A stretch of DNA of 64,000 bases from Pseudocercospora fijiensis CIRAD86 (Eukaryota; Ascomycota; Dothideomycetes; Mycosphaerellales; Mycosphaerellaceae). A program made the translations under genes and the position numbers. The stretch spans positions 3,846,936-3,910,935 of the forward strand of contig NW_006921538.1 of the NCBI RefSeq assembly GCF_000340215.1, read 5' to 3'. Positions 1 to 12,110 of the stretch are shown piece by piece. The first letter of the stretch is position 1, and each line of letters opens with the position of its first letter. The notes below the pieces were generated by a model that made no database searches, was not told the DNA's origin, and saw only the letters and a program-made list of their open reading frames with translations.

Positions 1-879
1 AGCTATAGAAGAAGTTCTTCCCTTAGAGGGATCTAAAGCGCCTCGATAGGGCCGCTAATACGAAGCCGCGCTAGAATAATCATTAATAAGCGTACTTCGG
101 TAGCGAGGAAGCCCCGGAGCAGATTCCTTCTAAACGGGCCTATTATAGGGCCGAGGACGCTAACCTAGAACAGTTATAGGACCGGTCGCAGGACGCGGAC
201 GACTCCTAACCCGTTAAGTAAGGTTACTTCGGCGACCTAGGCGAAGATGCATATTATTCGGACTCGTATTAGTCCGAGTATAGTGCCTACTTTAGCGGTA
301 TCGGCACTCCTCTCTCGCTCGCGGCGGAAGTCCCTTAAGAAATTAAGGTCCCCTCTAGTGTTCGTCTATATCTTTCGTCCGCCTACGCCTATAAGATATA
401 CGGTTACGAATTCGCGTCGAGAAATCTCTTATACTATTACGTTCGTACCGGCTACTCGAAGAAATTAGCGCCGCCGCCGCCTATATAGCAAAGATTGCTA
501 GACAATCCTATAGTTTACCGATCTATAGCGCTACCGTTAGTATAGCGCGGCTACGCCTTTCGTAACTTTTAGTATATAACGTTTCCCTACCGATTTTCGC
601 CCTAGGGCGCTATAGAGTAGATTTGTTTAGATACCGGCTATACTATAACTCTCGCCGATAAAGTATTCGTACTTTAGTAGCGCCCTAATATCTAGATTCT
701 CTATCTTCGTAAGCCGCTTAAAATTAGGGGTATCGTAGGAGCTTAGGCTATATCCGAGTATATTTAGTTAGATTTTTATATACTATCGTAGCGTGCGGAC
801 GGCACGGTAGCGCTCGCTTATATAGTCCGCGAGGTTTACCTAGTCCCGAGTCTAAAGGCTAAGGTCCTATAAGGAATAG

Positions 880-3000
880 ACGCGGTCGCTATTAAAGGCA
901 TAAAGATTAACATACTAGCGAGGAAGGTTACGGTAGCTAATTAGGGCAACGCTACCTTTAAGGTTAGCGTAAAGCGGAAAAAGGGTAAACCGGTCTTAAA
1001 TCGCCCTATCCGCGTAGCAAACGATGTCCTGCTCCTACCTCGTTCGGTAACTATAGTCCTAGTTAATTTTGCCGGCGATCTACTACGATAACGCGACTTC
1101 TTGCTAGAAGCAGGATTAGTGCTACAACTATATAGATCTGCCTAGGGATTGTCTGCTAGATCGCCGCCGTTAGTGTCGGTATATAACTAGTTAGTAGACT
1201 CGTCCTTCTTGTACGCGCAAGTCCGTAATAATTCTACCTCCGAAGCACTTCTAAAAGCCGGCTAGCGAATTAGTACGCTGCTAGATTCTACCTTCGAAGG
1301 CGCTTTTTACGTAGACGCCGAGGATTATAGGCTAGCCGCGCTAAATCCAAACGCGCTAATAACAATAGCCGAGCTCGAGCAGAAGTATAACTTAGGTATA
1401 ACTATCTATAGCGCGCCCGATCGGGCTAACGCAATCGCCGCAGTAGTAGAAAAATATCCTAAGCTCTTTACGGATCGGCGCACGATTGTTAACATCCCCG
1501 AGTCTAAATATATGCCGATTCCTACAACCCCTAACTACCTTAACAAGCTCCCTCCGCTAAAGGTAATTAATTTAGAAAAGCGAGATCGGGAAGTAGTCGA
1601 TAAGATATACGAAGATCTCTATAACTAGGGCAAAATAGAGTTCACTACCAAACTAATACCCTTCGGGTTCCCCGTGTTTGTAGTTTAGAAGCGCGTGCCC
1701 GATAGGAAGGGCGGCAACGTTAATAAGCCTAGGGCGGTAGTAGACATTCGCGCCCTAAACTGTATATCTATACCGGACAGCTACTAGATTCCGCTCTAAG
1801 CCGACCTATTCGGCCTCCTAGTAGGATGCAACTACATTAGCACTATAGACTGCCTAATATTCTTCTACTAATAGGGAGTACGTAAGGAAGATCGCTATAA
1901 GCTAGCGATTAACACCTATCGCGGGCAGGAGCAGTTTAACGTAGCTATTATAGGCTACTCGAATAGTGTCTAGTTCGTTTAGCGGAAGCTAGATCGTATC
2001 CTACGCGACTATCGGGGTTTCGCTCGAGTATATATCGATAATATCGTAGTATTCTCGCAGACGCTAGAGGAGCATCTACGCTATTTAGAGGAGGTCTTTC
2101 GCCTACTAGACGCTATATCTATTAGTATTAGTCCGAAGAAGACATTTCTCGGCTTCCTATTAGCGATATTGCTAGGCTAGTACGTTAGTAGGCTAGGTCT
2201 CGCGACGAGCGATAAGAAAATCGCTGCGATTACCTCGCTCTAGTTCCCGGAGTCCGTCTAGAAATTAGAATACTACCTTAGCTTAACTAACTAGCTCCGT
2301 TAGTATATACCCTATTACGCGCAGATAGCCGCGCCTTTATAGGCCGAGAAGACTAGATTGCTTAAGGGAGCCCTACTAATAGGCAATAGAAGACGGCGGC
2401 TCGTCGCGACGACTCCGTTAGGGAGGAATCTAGAGCATCGCCTAGAATTAGTTAAGGCATTTAATTACCTCTAGTCTATATTTAGATCGCCTAAGTTTCT
2501 CTATTATTTCGATTACTCTAGACGACTTTACGCTAATATAGACTCCTCGAGGGAGTTCGGGTATAGCGTAGTAGTCTACTACGTTAAGGGCGATCCGGAG
2601 CCGCTCTTCGACGAATACGGTAAGGCGCAACTATTCCCTCGCTACCGTATCTAGCCGATTTTGTTTCTTAGCTATAGATTAAGTAACGCGGAGAAAAGGT
2701 ACTAGCTAACCGAGCTAGAATACTCCGGGATTGTCTAGATAGTAAGAAAAATCGGCTATTTAATATACGCTTTAGCGCACCCTACTACGATCTTTACGGA
2801 TTACTACGCCGTAGTAGGCCTTACTAACTCGGTCTCGCTAACTACGACGACCGATACGGGCAAACAGAACCTCAAGCTAGTACGGGTATCCCTATACCTA
2901 TCCTAGTTTCGTATTAGTATAGTATATCGCTTAGGCCGTATCTACCTAGTTCTAGACGCTCTTAGTCGCCTTCTCGGCGACCTCGAATCCCCTAAGAAAG
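880..3000 (+). pseudogene. Ty3/gypsy pol relic: reverse transcriptase and RNase H
   Basis: In life this region would copy element RNA into DNA. Recognisable blocks are the linker before RT (LPPLKVINLEKRDREVVDK, about 1549-1605), the FGFPVFVV finger motif (about 1663-1686), the palm motif YIDNIVVFS at 2031-2057 in place of the usual YxDDIVxFS, and RNase H blocks around 2527-2567 and FTDYYA near 2794. The second catalytic Asp of the palm motif reads Asn, consistent with a G-to-A RIP change. Numerous in-frame TAG codons replace expected Gln/Trp. The family assignment is firm, and the copy cannot encode an active enzyme. Confidence 0.88.
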
Positions 3001-3296
3001 ATCCGGAGGCGGAAAATCTAGATCCCTTTGCGTACTATAGGTACGGCGGTTTATCTAGTCTAGGGGCGTTCTATACAATCCTAGTAGAGATAGATCCGGC
3101 ATTTAAGCGTAAGCTTTCGCTAGCGTACGAGTACGACGACTACTAGTCGATAGTATAGCGACTAGTGCGCCGTACGCGAGCGCGTAACGCGCTCGAGCGC
3201 TTGTATCTCGATAGAGTAGATGTCCCTACCGTTACGAAAGACCTAGTTCCGTACGATAAAGGCAAGGACCCGTTCGCTAGGGACGAGTTTAGCAAC

Positions 3297-3396
3297 NNNN
3301 NNNNNNNNNNNNNNNNNNNNNNNNNNNNNNNNNNNNNNNNNNNNNNNNNNNNNNNNNNNNNNNNNNNNNNNNNNNNNNNNNNNNNNNNNNNNNNNN
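3297..3396. other. Assembly gap of exactly 100 N
   Basis: A run of 100 undetermined bases lies inside the pol relic, between RNase H and integrase. A round 100-N block is the usual placeholder for a scaffold gap of unknown size, so the true distance between its flanks is not known. Confidence 0.97.
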
Positions 3397-3589
3397 TCTT
3401 TAAGCGAGACGACCTGCTCTACTACCGCGAATCTACGGGCAGGTCGCGAAGCGTTTGTATGAATCCTTTAGCATCTATAAGTTAAAGACGTGTTTACGCA
3501 AGCGTACGACGATAGGCACTATTAAGGGTTCCCTATCGCTGCTACGAACCGGCTTTAAGCGTCTTTTTAGTATCTAGGGTATAAGCAGG

Positions 3590-4800
3590 AAACTCCGCAA
3601 ATACATCGACTATTGCTAGTAGTGCCTCTTAAATCCTAAACGTAGCGTATGCGCTATATAGCGAATTGTAACCTATCCCCGCCGACTAGAGGCGTTTCTA
3701 TACCGCTACGGTAGATCTAGTAACGGCGCTACTAGTTAGTCCTAGTAGCATAGATGCTATCCTTACATCTACGTACAAATTCTCTAAAAAGGTAGCAATA
3801 GTCGTAGGTCGTAAAGATTAGGAGGCAGTACGGTAGGGCGTAGCGTATATCGACTACCTCTGCCTTATAGATATAAGCTTCCCTATAGTAATAATTGCCG
3901 ATCGAGATCCGCGTTAGCTCTTAGGCTTTATAAAGGGTATCTTCGACCGATTGCGTTCTAAGCTGCTAACTTCTATAGTATACTATCCCTAAACCGATAG
4001 GCAATCGGAAAGAACAAATTAGACGGTTAAAACTGTACTTCGATACTAGCTCTCCGAATACCTAGGCGAAGATTAGACGCAGTATATCGCTTCTCTCTAG
4101 GCTATATTAAACAATTCCCGCAGCGCTATAACTAGATAGTCGCCTAACGAAATCGTAATAGGGAAGCGTACGAACCTAGACTCGATTACGCACTTAGACG
4201 ATTACCCTAACGAATTAGCGGCAGCCCGAGGCAGGATCTAGAAGGAAGCCTAGGATGCGATAGCGTAGGGAGCGATAAAGATAAAAGAACGATATAACGC
4301 TAAGCATAAGCTACTAATGCTGCGTCCGGGCGATAAAGTTATACTTAAGCTCTCCGTTAGGCTCGGTTATTCGGGCTATAAGGTTCTAGGGCAATTACGG
4401 AAGTTCGGCTATCGTCGCGAAGGTCTATTTAAGGTACTCGAGCGTATCGGTCGGCTCGTATACCGTCTCGAGCTACCGCCGATTATGAAAATCTATCTAG
4501 TAATCTCTATCGCGTATCTTAAGAAGGCCCTATCGGAGCTAGATCCCTTTAAACGAAAGGCTAATTACGAACTACCGCTAGTAGCTATAGAAGAAGCACT
4601 TAGCGATTATAACGAAGGAGATTCTTACGAGATAGAGAGGGTGCTCGATAGACGTACAATCGTTCGCCGTAGCAAGCCGATCCGCTAGTTTCTAGTTAAG
4701 TAGCTCGGCTATAGCGACGCCTATAACGTTTAGTACGATATCGATAATCTAGAAGCCGCGCGAGAATTAGTCGAGGCGTTCGAGTAAGCGCATCCCGAAG
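3590..4800 (+). pseudogene. Ty3/gypsy integrase relic with GPY/F module and chromodomain
   Basis: Integrase inserts the element cDNA. Visible parts are a zinc-finger remnant (Tyr-Ile-Asp-Tyr-Cys, about 3601), the catalytic core with ADRDPR (about 3898) and the signature TDRQSERTN (about 3988-4015), the C-terminal GPY/F-like module (GDKVILKL to VYRLELPP, 4329-4480), and then a chromodomain (YEIERVLDRR through FLVK-GYSDAYNV, about 4627-4790). The chromodomain places the element among chromoviruses, which target heterochromatin. TAG codons interrupt every domain. The open stretch 4317-4688 is a chance survivor of this frame, not a gene. Confidence 0.85.
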
Positions 4801-5099
4801 ACGAGCAACCGCCTTAGAAGAGTATTAGAAGAGTAGTCTAGAAAACGCGCTATCGTTAGCCTTTTTTAGACGAAACGTAGCCGCGTCGGTCCGAGCGCTA
4901 GCGCGGTAACGCGGCTCCTACGGAGTCGTAACGCGCTTATACCGGCAGCTAACCTATTCCTACCGCGCTATCTTAGACCCTAACCGTTATCGTAGACGGC
5001 AACCGGCCCGAGTTGCCGATAGTCGCTATCCTATCCGTACTATTAGCATTACTTTTAATATCCTAACCCGGATTCTCGATTAGAATATATTCCTTGCCT

Positions 5100-7032
5100 T
5101 TTTGTAGTAGAACGTCGATATTTAGTTTCGCTCGGCGAGCGCGATATTAGAGGCGCCTACGATAGAGCCGGTTCTAGGAGAACCGTTATAGCAAGTATAA
5201 GAAAAGCAAGTTCTCGCAGTAGGCGTTTCCTTAGAAAAAGACGCATAGTTTACGGTAGACGATGTTAAAGTATATATTACGAAAATTGCCGGCCTACCGA
5301 CTTAGACGGTTAGCGTTAGAATAAGCCTAATATACACCGACGGCCTTTTAGAGAATATAGGAAACGGATTGTTTACAATTACCGAGACCGGAAAGGAAGG
5401 CTATCGTTGCTACGAAGGAGGCCGAGATCCCCCCTATTACTTACGCTAGAAGAAGGAAATGCCCTAGGAAACCGCCGAAGCCTGTAGGCAGATCTTAGCC
5501 TATCTTTTATTAGGCGACCTATAGCTCGTTGCTCTCTACTCGGCGGTAGCTAAGGCCTTTACTTAGCCGACCTACTCCGTTTTCCTAGCTACCGAGGCAC
5601 TCGTTATAGACGGCTACGTCTTTCTCCGTAACGGCGCATACTATTATATTACTAATAGAGGCGTAGAATACTACGGCTAGATACTCGCCGACTGCGAGGC
5701 TAAGCGCCGCGTCGCCCCTAGCGATAGCCTGTTTGTTACCGGCCGTACCCTAGAGGTTGCTAAAGACCCCGAGGATAGCGAACTCGACGCCGGTTAGGAA
5801 GATGTTAGTTAGGATGCTAGGGAGAATAGGGCCGATAGTAACGAGCGGAGCGGCGATCGGGAAAATGCTAGAGAAAAGGGCAGCGGAAACGACGCCGATA
5901 AGGGCGAGCTAGGTAGTAATTAGGAGGAGAATAAAGCGCAGCGGGATAGTGCTAACTTAGAGGACGATTAAGGTAAGAATAAGGCGGACTAGATAGAAAT
6001 AGAGGACTACTTCGCGGCCTATCCTAACGAGCCCGGATTAAACAATACTAGCCTAACGATTAGACAATTTAATACGGCCTAGCGTCGCTAGTTCGCTAAC
6101 GCGAGACTAATCCTCCCTAATTTAGCCCTTAAGCTACCGCGCGATGCGAGTTTTGCCTACTTGCGCGCCTACGCGCTAGCGGTTATCGTAGTAGCGAACC
6201 CGACTTACTCCTTTACGAAAGCGAGTTAGAGAAGCGCTATCGAATCGCTTACGACTAGGCGCAATTGGAGCGCGACGTTAGCGGCCTATCTATTCGACGG
6301 CGCTTAGTAGGATACTCCGCTACTTCGCGGCTATTAAATCTTCTAAAAGATCGACGCTATCTAGCGCGATAACCCGGCTTAGTCGTAGAACCTATACCTC
6401 GATACGTAGGACTTCGTACCTAAGAGCGCTAATACTACGGATGCGATCGAGGGAGAGTACGTCTAGCGCTATCGACCTAACTACGCGCACCTACGGGACT
6501 ATACCGAGGGCGATGCCTATTATTTGCGTTACGATTAGTACAACCCTACTACCGATATAGGGCTAGACGTACTAGAAGCTCTAAGGGACAGACACGAAAG
6601 CGTACGTAAGACGCTTAACGAGGCTCTTAAGGAAGCACGCGCTCGGTTAATAGGCCTAGAACATTCGATAGATAACGGACCGTAGGTAGAGCGTACGTCG
6701 ACGTTACGAGTAGCACCGGCGATCTCATTGTCGTTAGGATAATTAACTTTACCTCCGCGGTCTCCGTAGCTACCGCCGAAGTTACTAGGATAATCGACTT
6801 TAGCGTAATAATAATCGACTTTACCGCCGCTATCTCCGCAGTTCCTAGCCGCACTACCGAAATTGTTATTACCTATATTGTAGCTACGATCTTAAGCGCT
6901 ATTCTTGCACTCGTAGGCCCTACCGATATCTCGATTACGCGCTTAGCCGGCGTCTGCGCGTTCTCGCCTACGACCTACGTCCCTAGAGGCGCTACCGCTA
7001 GTGCTCTAACTATTACGATCGAGACTACTAAC
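5100..7032 (+). pseudogene. Unrecognised degenerate reading frame A downstream of pol
   Basis: A long degraded frame follows the chromodomain. It is readable in one frame, broken mainly by TAG, from about 5560 to 6700. From about 6735 it continues in a neighbouring frame without a stop to TAA at 7030-7032, so one indel or a frame change lies near 6700. The middle part (about 5780-6000) is rich in Asp, Glu, Asn and Lys, while 6735-6850 encodes repeated (R)IIDF units. I recognise no domain. Its place between pol and the 3' LTR suggests an extra gene carried by the retroelement, or a nested insertion whose ends have been lost. Confidence 0.5.
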
Positions 7033-7089
7033 TAACGATATAATTGCTAAGCGAATTATTTATTTCGCCCTGCCTTTGCCCGGTCGTCG

Positions 7090-9894
7090 GCCCTAATTAT
7101 ACTAATTCCGGCGCGACGCCGAATTTACTTAGTACTAGCGCACTATCGACGAGTTAAGAACGCGCGGCTTCGTCGGACAGTCGGAAACGCTAGAGGCCGC
7201 TTGCATCCGCTAGCTAAAAGAAGCGGAGGAGTGCGACTCCTTAGTAGCTAGAATCCGGTCTATAGGCATTAAGGGCGATAAGGAGTTTTATAGTAACCGT
7301 TACTACGATAGAGCGCAATATATCTTCTAAGCTTTATTTAAACGGGACGTAAACGGTGCCTTGCTAGAGCTGTTTCGCCTAAACAAGCCTTACGATTAGT
7401 AGGTAGAATATATTTAGGCGCGCTTAAAGCTCTACCCGCTCTATCTAAAGTTGTTATATTACGACAACCCGATATAGATCCCTACCGAACTGCATTACTA
7501 TACCGCGCAACCGGTATACGACGTAGACGCTACCCTTTAGGAACGCGAATATAACAAGCTAGTTACGACCTTCTATATCCTAGATAGCGGCCTAGAACTC
7601 GACTACTCTATTTTCCGTACGCTAGAGTTAATCGAGAAGTATAACTATCCGGACAACGAGCACGATCTTTCTAATTATACCGATCCTATAGCGGAACGTA
7701 CCCTTATTCGGTTATATACGCGCAAAGCCCTCGATACCGACGGCCGTCTACTCGATTTTCTAACGTTAGACACGAAATTTAGAGGAATTTTCCCGCGATT
7801 AGTAACGTTTTAGTCCGCGTACTTGCGCTACGGACCGGACGCCGTCGACGATTAGCCTCTAACCGACTACCGCTTCTTCGCGTAACTACCGCCTCTACGA
7901 TATCGCGCGATCGGTCTCGCTATCCGCTAATTTATACGAAACGTATAGTATCTACTAGCGCTCCCGCTTATTGTAGCTTATAACTAGGTCGAAGAGACAC
8001 TTCCGTTCGACTATATCGTCGCTATTATAGGCAACGGACGCCCTACCCCGTATATCCGCGCCGTCGACGGTTCGGATATTATCTATTATACCCGAGGCGT
8101 CGACCGCGAGGTTAGTACGAGAATTGCCTAGGAAAAGGGTAGTAAGGCCGATCTTACTAACGCTCTAGTCTACTAATTCCTATTCGACCCTATTATAGGT
8201 CGACTCTCTACGCTTCGCTTCTCTCTAGAAAACGCGCAAATTAGCGACCGATGCGTCTATATACTAATACGTATAAAGGTCGCTAGCCTTATTAGCGCCG
8301 AATAGCTATAGCGATACTAGTTAACGACGTTTAACGCTTAAGGTCTCCTATTGCCGCAGCGTCGCTAGTTAGGCGAACCGGCGGTTACTTAGGACGTTAA
8401 GGATTACTATTAGCGCTATGTCTGCGTATACGGCGTCTATTCCCTACGGGGAGAGGGCTATACCGCCGACCTAGTCGACCCTAACAAGATATACGACGAT
8501 ACGGTAATATACAAATCGTACGGATATCCTTAGGTTCTAGTAGGATATCGCGAGTATATAAGCTACGCCGAGGCCAAACTTAAGAAGATCCCTATACTTA
8601 CTCTCGATAAGAAGATCGCCGTCGATTAGGACGCGATCGTATAGCTATCCTTTAGAGATAAGGACTATATAAGTAACCTATTTAAGGCCTATATAGACAA
8701 GATTATAGCGAACCTACCCGCTAGCTTTAGAGTGCCCTTAGGAATCTTAAAGAACTAGCCTAAGAAGAAGATAAACAAGCAACCGGTACCTAACGCCTTC
8801 GTGCCGGCAGCGGCGAGAGATAACGTAGTTAATTCGCTCGCGGATCGTAACGAGAGCGCTCGTTAGTATAACGTCGACGAGACGTAGGACCCGGTGTCTT
8901 CCTACCTTATTCCTAACGATAACTATAAGCTAGATAAGGGTAACACTACGAACGCTGTTACTTTTAGCAAGATTCTGCCTTAGGCCGCCCCGTCTCCGTT
9001 ATAGAGCTAAAATAACGGGTCGCGAGGCGGCCGCGTTAACAAATAGCTAGAGGCCGACAAGCTAAGTCGTATACGACTACGCGCAGACAGCAACTATAGT
9101 ATACTGCTACTACCGCCGCCGTCGCGTAAGGAGAGCAATAATACCGAAAATGCCGCTATATTTACTAGCGCGATCGAGTAGGTAGACCTTAAATTGCCGC
9201 TACTTCCGACCCTACCCCCCTACGCTCTAAGCGGCGCTAGAGGCCGCCTGCAACTAGTAGTTAATTAGACGATGCTTACTAACCGCTCCCTTAACTAGAA
9301 CGCACTTCTCGTATATCGATAGGCTAAGTATTACGACTACCTTATAGCGTAGATAAAGGACAGTAGAGATACAATACTAGTAACGGCCGCTTAGAACCGC
9401 GTAGCAGTATAGGTCGCGCTTTAGACCGGCAAGCAAAATATAGCGCTCTTCGCGGACGATTTTCTCTACGATACTGCCGGTAACCTGCCTACTATCGCCT
9501 TAGTTCCGGCCGATTCGCTAGCAATTCTCGGCGGTAGTATTAGTAATGCTACCGAAGAGGAGATTAACGGCCTATAGGAGGTAACCGATCGATACCTAGG
9601 CAAATACACTTTAGACCTAGACGCCCGCTATAGCGACGGCTTAATCGATTTTAGTAAGCTTACGGAGAAGATAATGCCTAACGCGGCGCTAGACACTACC
9701 TACGAGACGGCGGCGCATATAGCTAAGGTTATAGGCCTATATAATAGCATCGCTAAGGAGATAGATCTACACGTCCTCCGCAAGAAGGCTACTATTATAC
9801 CGACCGTTACTCGGCTAGAGCCCTCTACGGAGACCCTAGAGTCGAAGCGCAAGCGCAAGCGCGATGCCCTTAACGCCTAGGCCGACGACGGGTC
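7090..9894 (+). pseudogene. Unrecognised degenerate reading frame B (about 930 codons) downstream of pol
   Basis: One reading frame stays coding-like for about 2.8 kb, interrupted only by TAG and a few TAA codons of the kind RIP creates from CAG, CAA and TGG. It ends in a Lys/Arg-rich tail (KRKRKRDALNA, near 9845-9880) resembling a nuclear localisation signal, then TAG at 9878-9880. The open piece 9674-9880 is the end of this frame. No family is recognised. It lies in the same orientation as pol and inside the same LTR-bounded unit, so it was probably a protein of the element. A captured host gene is the alternative. Confidence 0.5.
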
Positions 9895-10120
9895 GCTATC
9901 TACCCCTAAGCGTAGCAGAAAGCATCTATTAGCATAAGCATTAGCATACGACTAACAGGATATAGTGCAGAAGTCACCTATTAGTATAAGTATTAGTATA
10001 CGATTAACAGGATATAGTGCAAATGGCATAAGCATTAGCATTAGTAGATACAGTACTAAGAAGCATTAGGCGGCGCATTATATACGAGGGCGTATAAGTC
10101 TTTCCTTTTAGGGGGGAGGT

Positions 10121-10291
10121 TGTTACGGTTTAGATAGTAGTGCGGCCGATCCTGCTCCGGATACTATCGATCCTGCCGCAGATTAGGACGATTAATGTAT
10201 ATAGTTTCCTAGGCTAGTAACTAACTAACAATTAATTATCTTTGTATACTAGAATCGTGTCCGTCTCCGCTCTATAGAGCGTATCCTAACA
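10121..10291 (+). repeat. 3' LTR of the gypsy element (TGTTA...TAACA)
   Basis: A polypurine tract (ggggggaggt, 10111-10120) is directly followed by TGTTACGG. The unit closes with CCTAACA at 10291, giving inverted TGTTA/TAACA ends on a 171-bp LTR. Downstream, at 10311-10353, is a microsatellite of ATCGCT and then TAT units. The partner LTR lies outside the window, so identity between LTRs and the target-site duplication cannot be checked. Confidence 0.7.
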
Positions 10292-10449
10292 TTCTTAGTC
10301 TAGTAGTTTCTATCGCTATCGCTATCGCTATTATTATTATTATTATTATTATTAGCGGCTTCTTAAGCACCTAGCGTATTAGTATCTTCTCCTAGAAGCT
10401 TAGACTAGCGGAGCCCTAATAGCCGGAATGCTCTATACGATCTACGTCG

Positions 10450-12110
10450 GCGAAGCTTAATTGCCGGGTAGTTAGATTCTAGCCGCGGCTGCTTAAGACG
10501 ATTATCGATGTAGTATAGTAGGAAGATAAAGGCCAAACTACGTAGAATAGCACGACCGGCACGGCTAAGACGTTAGACAACATCCTCGATATCGCGCGTA
10601 AGAGTAAACCTAGTCTAGTAAACAAGCTTAATATCTAGTACATTTAGGCTAATACTAAAAGCAGTAGTAGCAACTATAATCCGGTGTTCCGATAGCCTAT
10701 CTAGATGCTCTATAGTCTTATAGAAGCGGTTATACCGGCGCTTCTAGTCTCGCTTAGCGATACTACTAGTATAGAATGTTACTATAGTATATATATTAAC
10801 ACCTTTGTTGTCCTATGTATATCGTTTCTTCTAGTCCCTACACTTAGCAGTCGTTGCGACTAGCTAATGCCAAATAACATTAGCTAGATCCTAGACATAC
10901 TTACGACTATTAATAAACAAGAGGGCCTTCTTAATGTTTATCGGCGTAGCTTCCTTAGTCTCTAGGTCGAATGTACTATCGATAGCGAAATATAGGTACT
11001 CGTATAAGCGGAGCTAATTCTTTAGAATAGTACGTAGGATATACGTAGTATCTAGACGATCGACACTGCTACGAATAATCTTAGTCTAAAATAGCTAATT
11101 ACTAACTAGACGAAATCTACTATATTTAAGTACAAAGTCCTCTATATCCTCGGACATTGTCGTAGAACAGCCGAGCCAAACTGTGTCATTACGGAGCAAC
11201 TTACGTAGAGCGAAGATCTGTGTATATTCCTTCCGAAAGTTACGCTACTTGTTAACAAGATAGACTTTATCGATTACTACGAGACCTATGCGGGCACGAA
11301 CCTTAGGGTCCTATAGTAGCTTCCTAAAGGCTAGACTAGCACCGGTTTCTAGACTTAGGATAACATAATAATATCTACTATTAGTAATATAGTCGTACAG
11401 CTTAGGATAGAGGCTTATAGTTTCGGAGGTAATATTAATAGCGTTAACGATACTATCTCGCTCGATCGGCTAGCTATCTAACTAGCTATCTAACTAGCTA
11501 TCTAACTGGCTATCTAACTGCAGCTATTAATACCGGTTCTCGACGACCTTAGCCTGCTCCTCGCTAAGGCGATTTAGCGGTATAAACTAGAGGGTAATAA
11601 GGCTAGTCAAATACGTAAAGGCTATAAATACTAAGCTCTTGCCCTCGCCTATCTTCGAGATCTATAGAACATCGCTACCGCCGAAGATTAGCGCGAAGAC
11701 TAGATCGATTTAGACGTCCTTCGGCTAATATCCTTTTCCTAGATAAAGGCGATCTAATAGCTTAATAAGGCTAGCGGTAACGATATTACGGTAGATATTC
11801 TTAGCCTCTAGAGAAGCTGCGGCATTATATACGAGTTGCTTAACTTAGTCCTACGACAATAGGTTATCGGCGGCGTTAATACAATCGCAACGGATCTAGA
11901 ACTATACTTTATAATCTCGCTTGTTCTTAGGCTACTAGACTAGTAGCAAGTAACTAAAATCCGGGCGCTCTCGAGTTATAGCGGCGCGACCTAGAAGTGC
12001 TATTAGAAAGTGCTACTCGGATTTATTCTACTATCTATTAGTCTTGCGCTTCTTAGCCCTATCCTTCTTCTCCCTATTACGCTGCTTGCGAGTGCCCCTC
12101 GGAGGTAGCG
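10450..12110 (-). pseudogene. RIP-degraded RecQ-like DEAD/DEAH-box DNA helicase
   Basis: The reverse strand encodes a superfamily 2 helicase core. The Walker A motif reads KIGEGKS at 11635-11655, preceded by PKDV-IDLVFALIFG. The DEVH-type motif II reads VVIDKVYLV at 11254-11280 (Glu replaced by Lys), followed by an RNFRKEYTQIFALRKLLRNDTV block and motif III-like LGCSTTMSED at about 11139-11180. These blocks match a RecQ-like helicase family common in repeat-rich regions of filamentous fungi. Stops and lost catalytic residues show it is dead. A 12-bp tandem repeat (tagctatctaac) at about 11471-11520 lies between the Walker A and DEVH blocks. Whether it belonged to a transposon or a subtelomeric helicase family is not resolved. 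Confidence 0.72.

Larger units (their letters stand above)
1..10291 (+). mobile_element. RIP-degraded chromodomain Ty3/gypsy LTR retrotransposon (5' end outside window)
   Basis: Translation of the plus strand gives, in order, a protease/linker region, reverse transcriptase, RNase H, integrase, a GPY/F module and a chromodomain, which is the pol order of Ty3/gypsy chromoviruses. The frames are interrupted by many TAG and some TAA codons at positions where Gln or Trp is expected, and CpA/TpG dinucleotides are scarce, so the copy is dead and shows the RIP pattern of ascomycetes. The 3' end is set by a purine-rich tract followed by an LTR at 10121-10291. The 5' LTR and gag must lie left of the window. 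About 5 kb between the chromodomain and the LTR is unusually long for this class. A 100-N gap lies inside pol. Confidence 0.88.

Noticed and set aside
6627..6854. 75-codon minus-strand frame inside the RIP block
   Set aside because: Chance open frame in DNA whose stops are created by RIP; the same holds for 247-468, 2448-2630 and 12161-12361.
10311..10353. Telomere-like or CRISPR-like repeat
   Set aside because: It is a plain ATCGCT/TAT microsatellite; no spacers or telomeric TTAGGG units are present.
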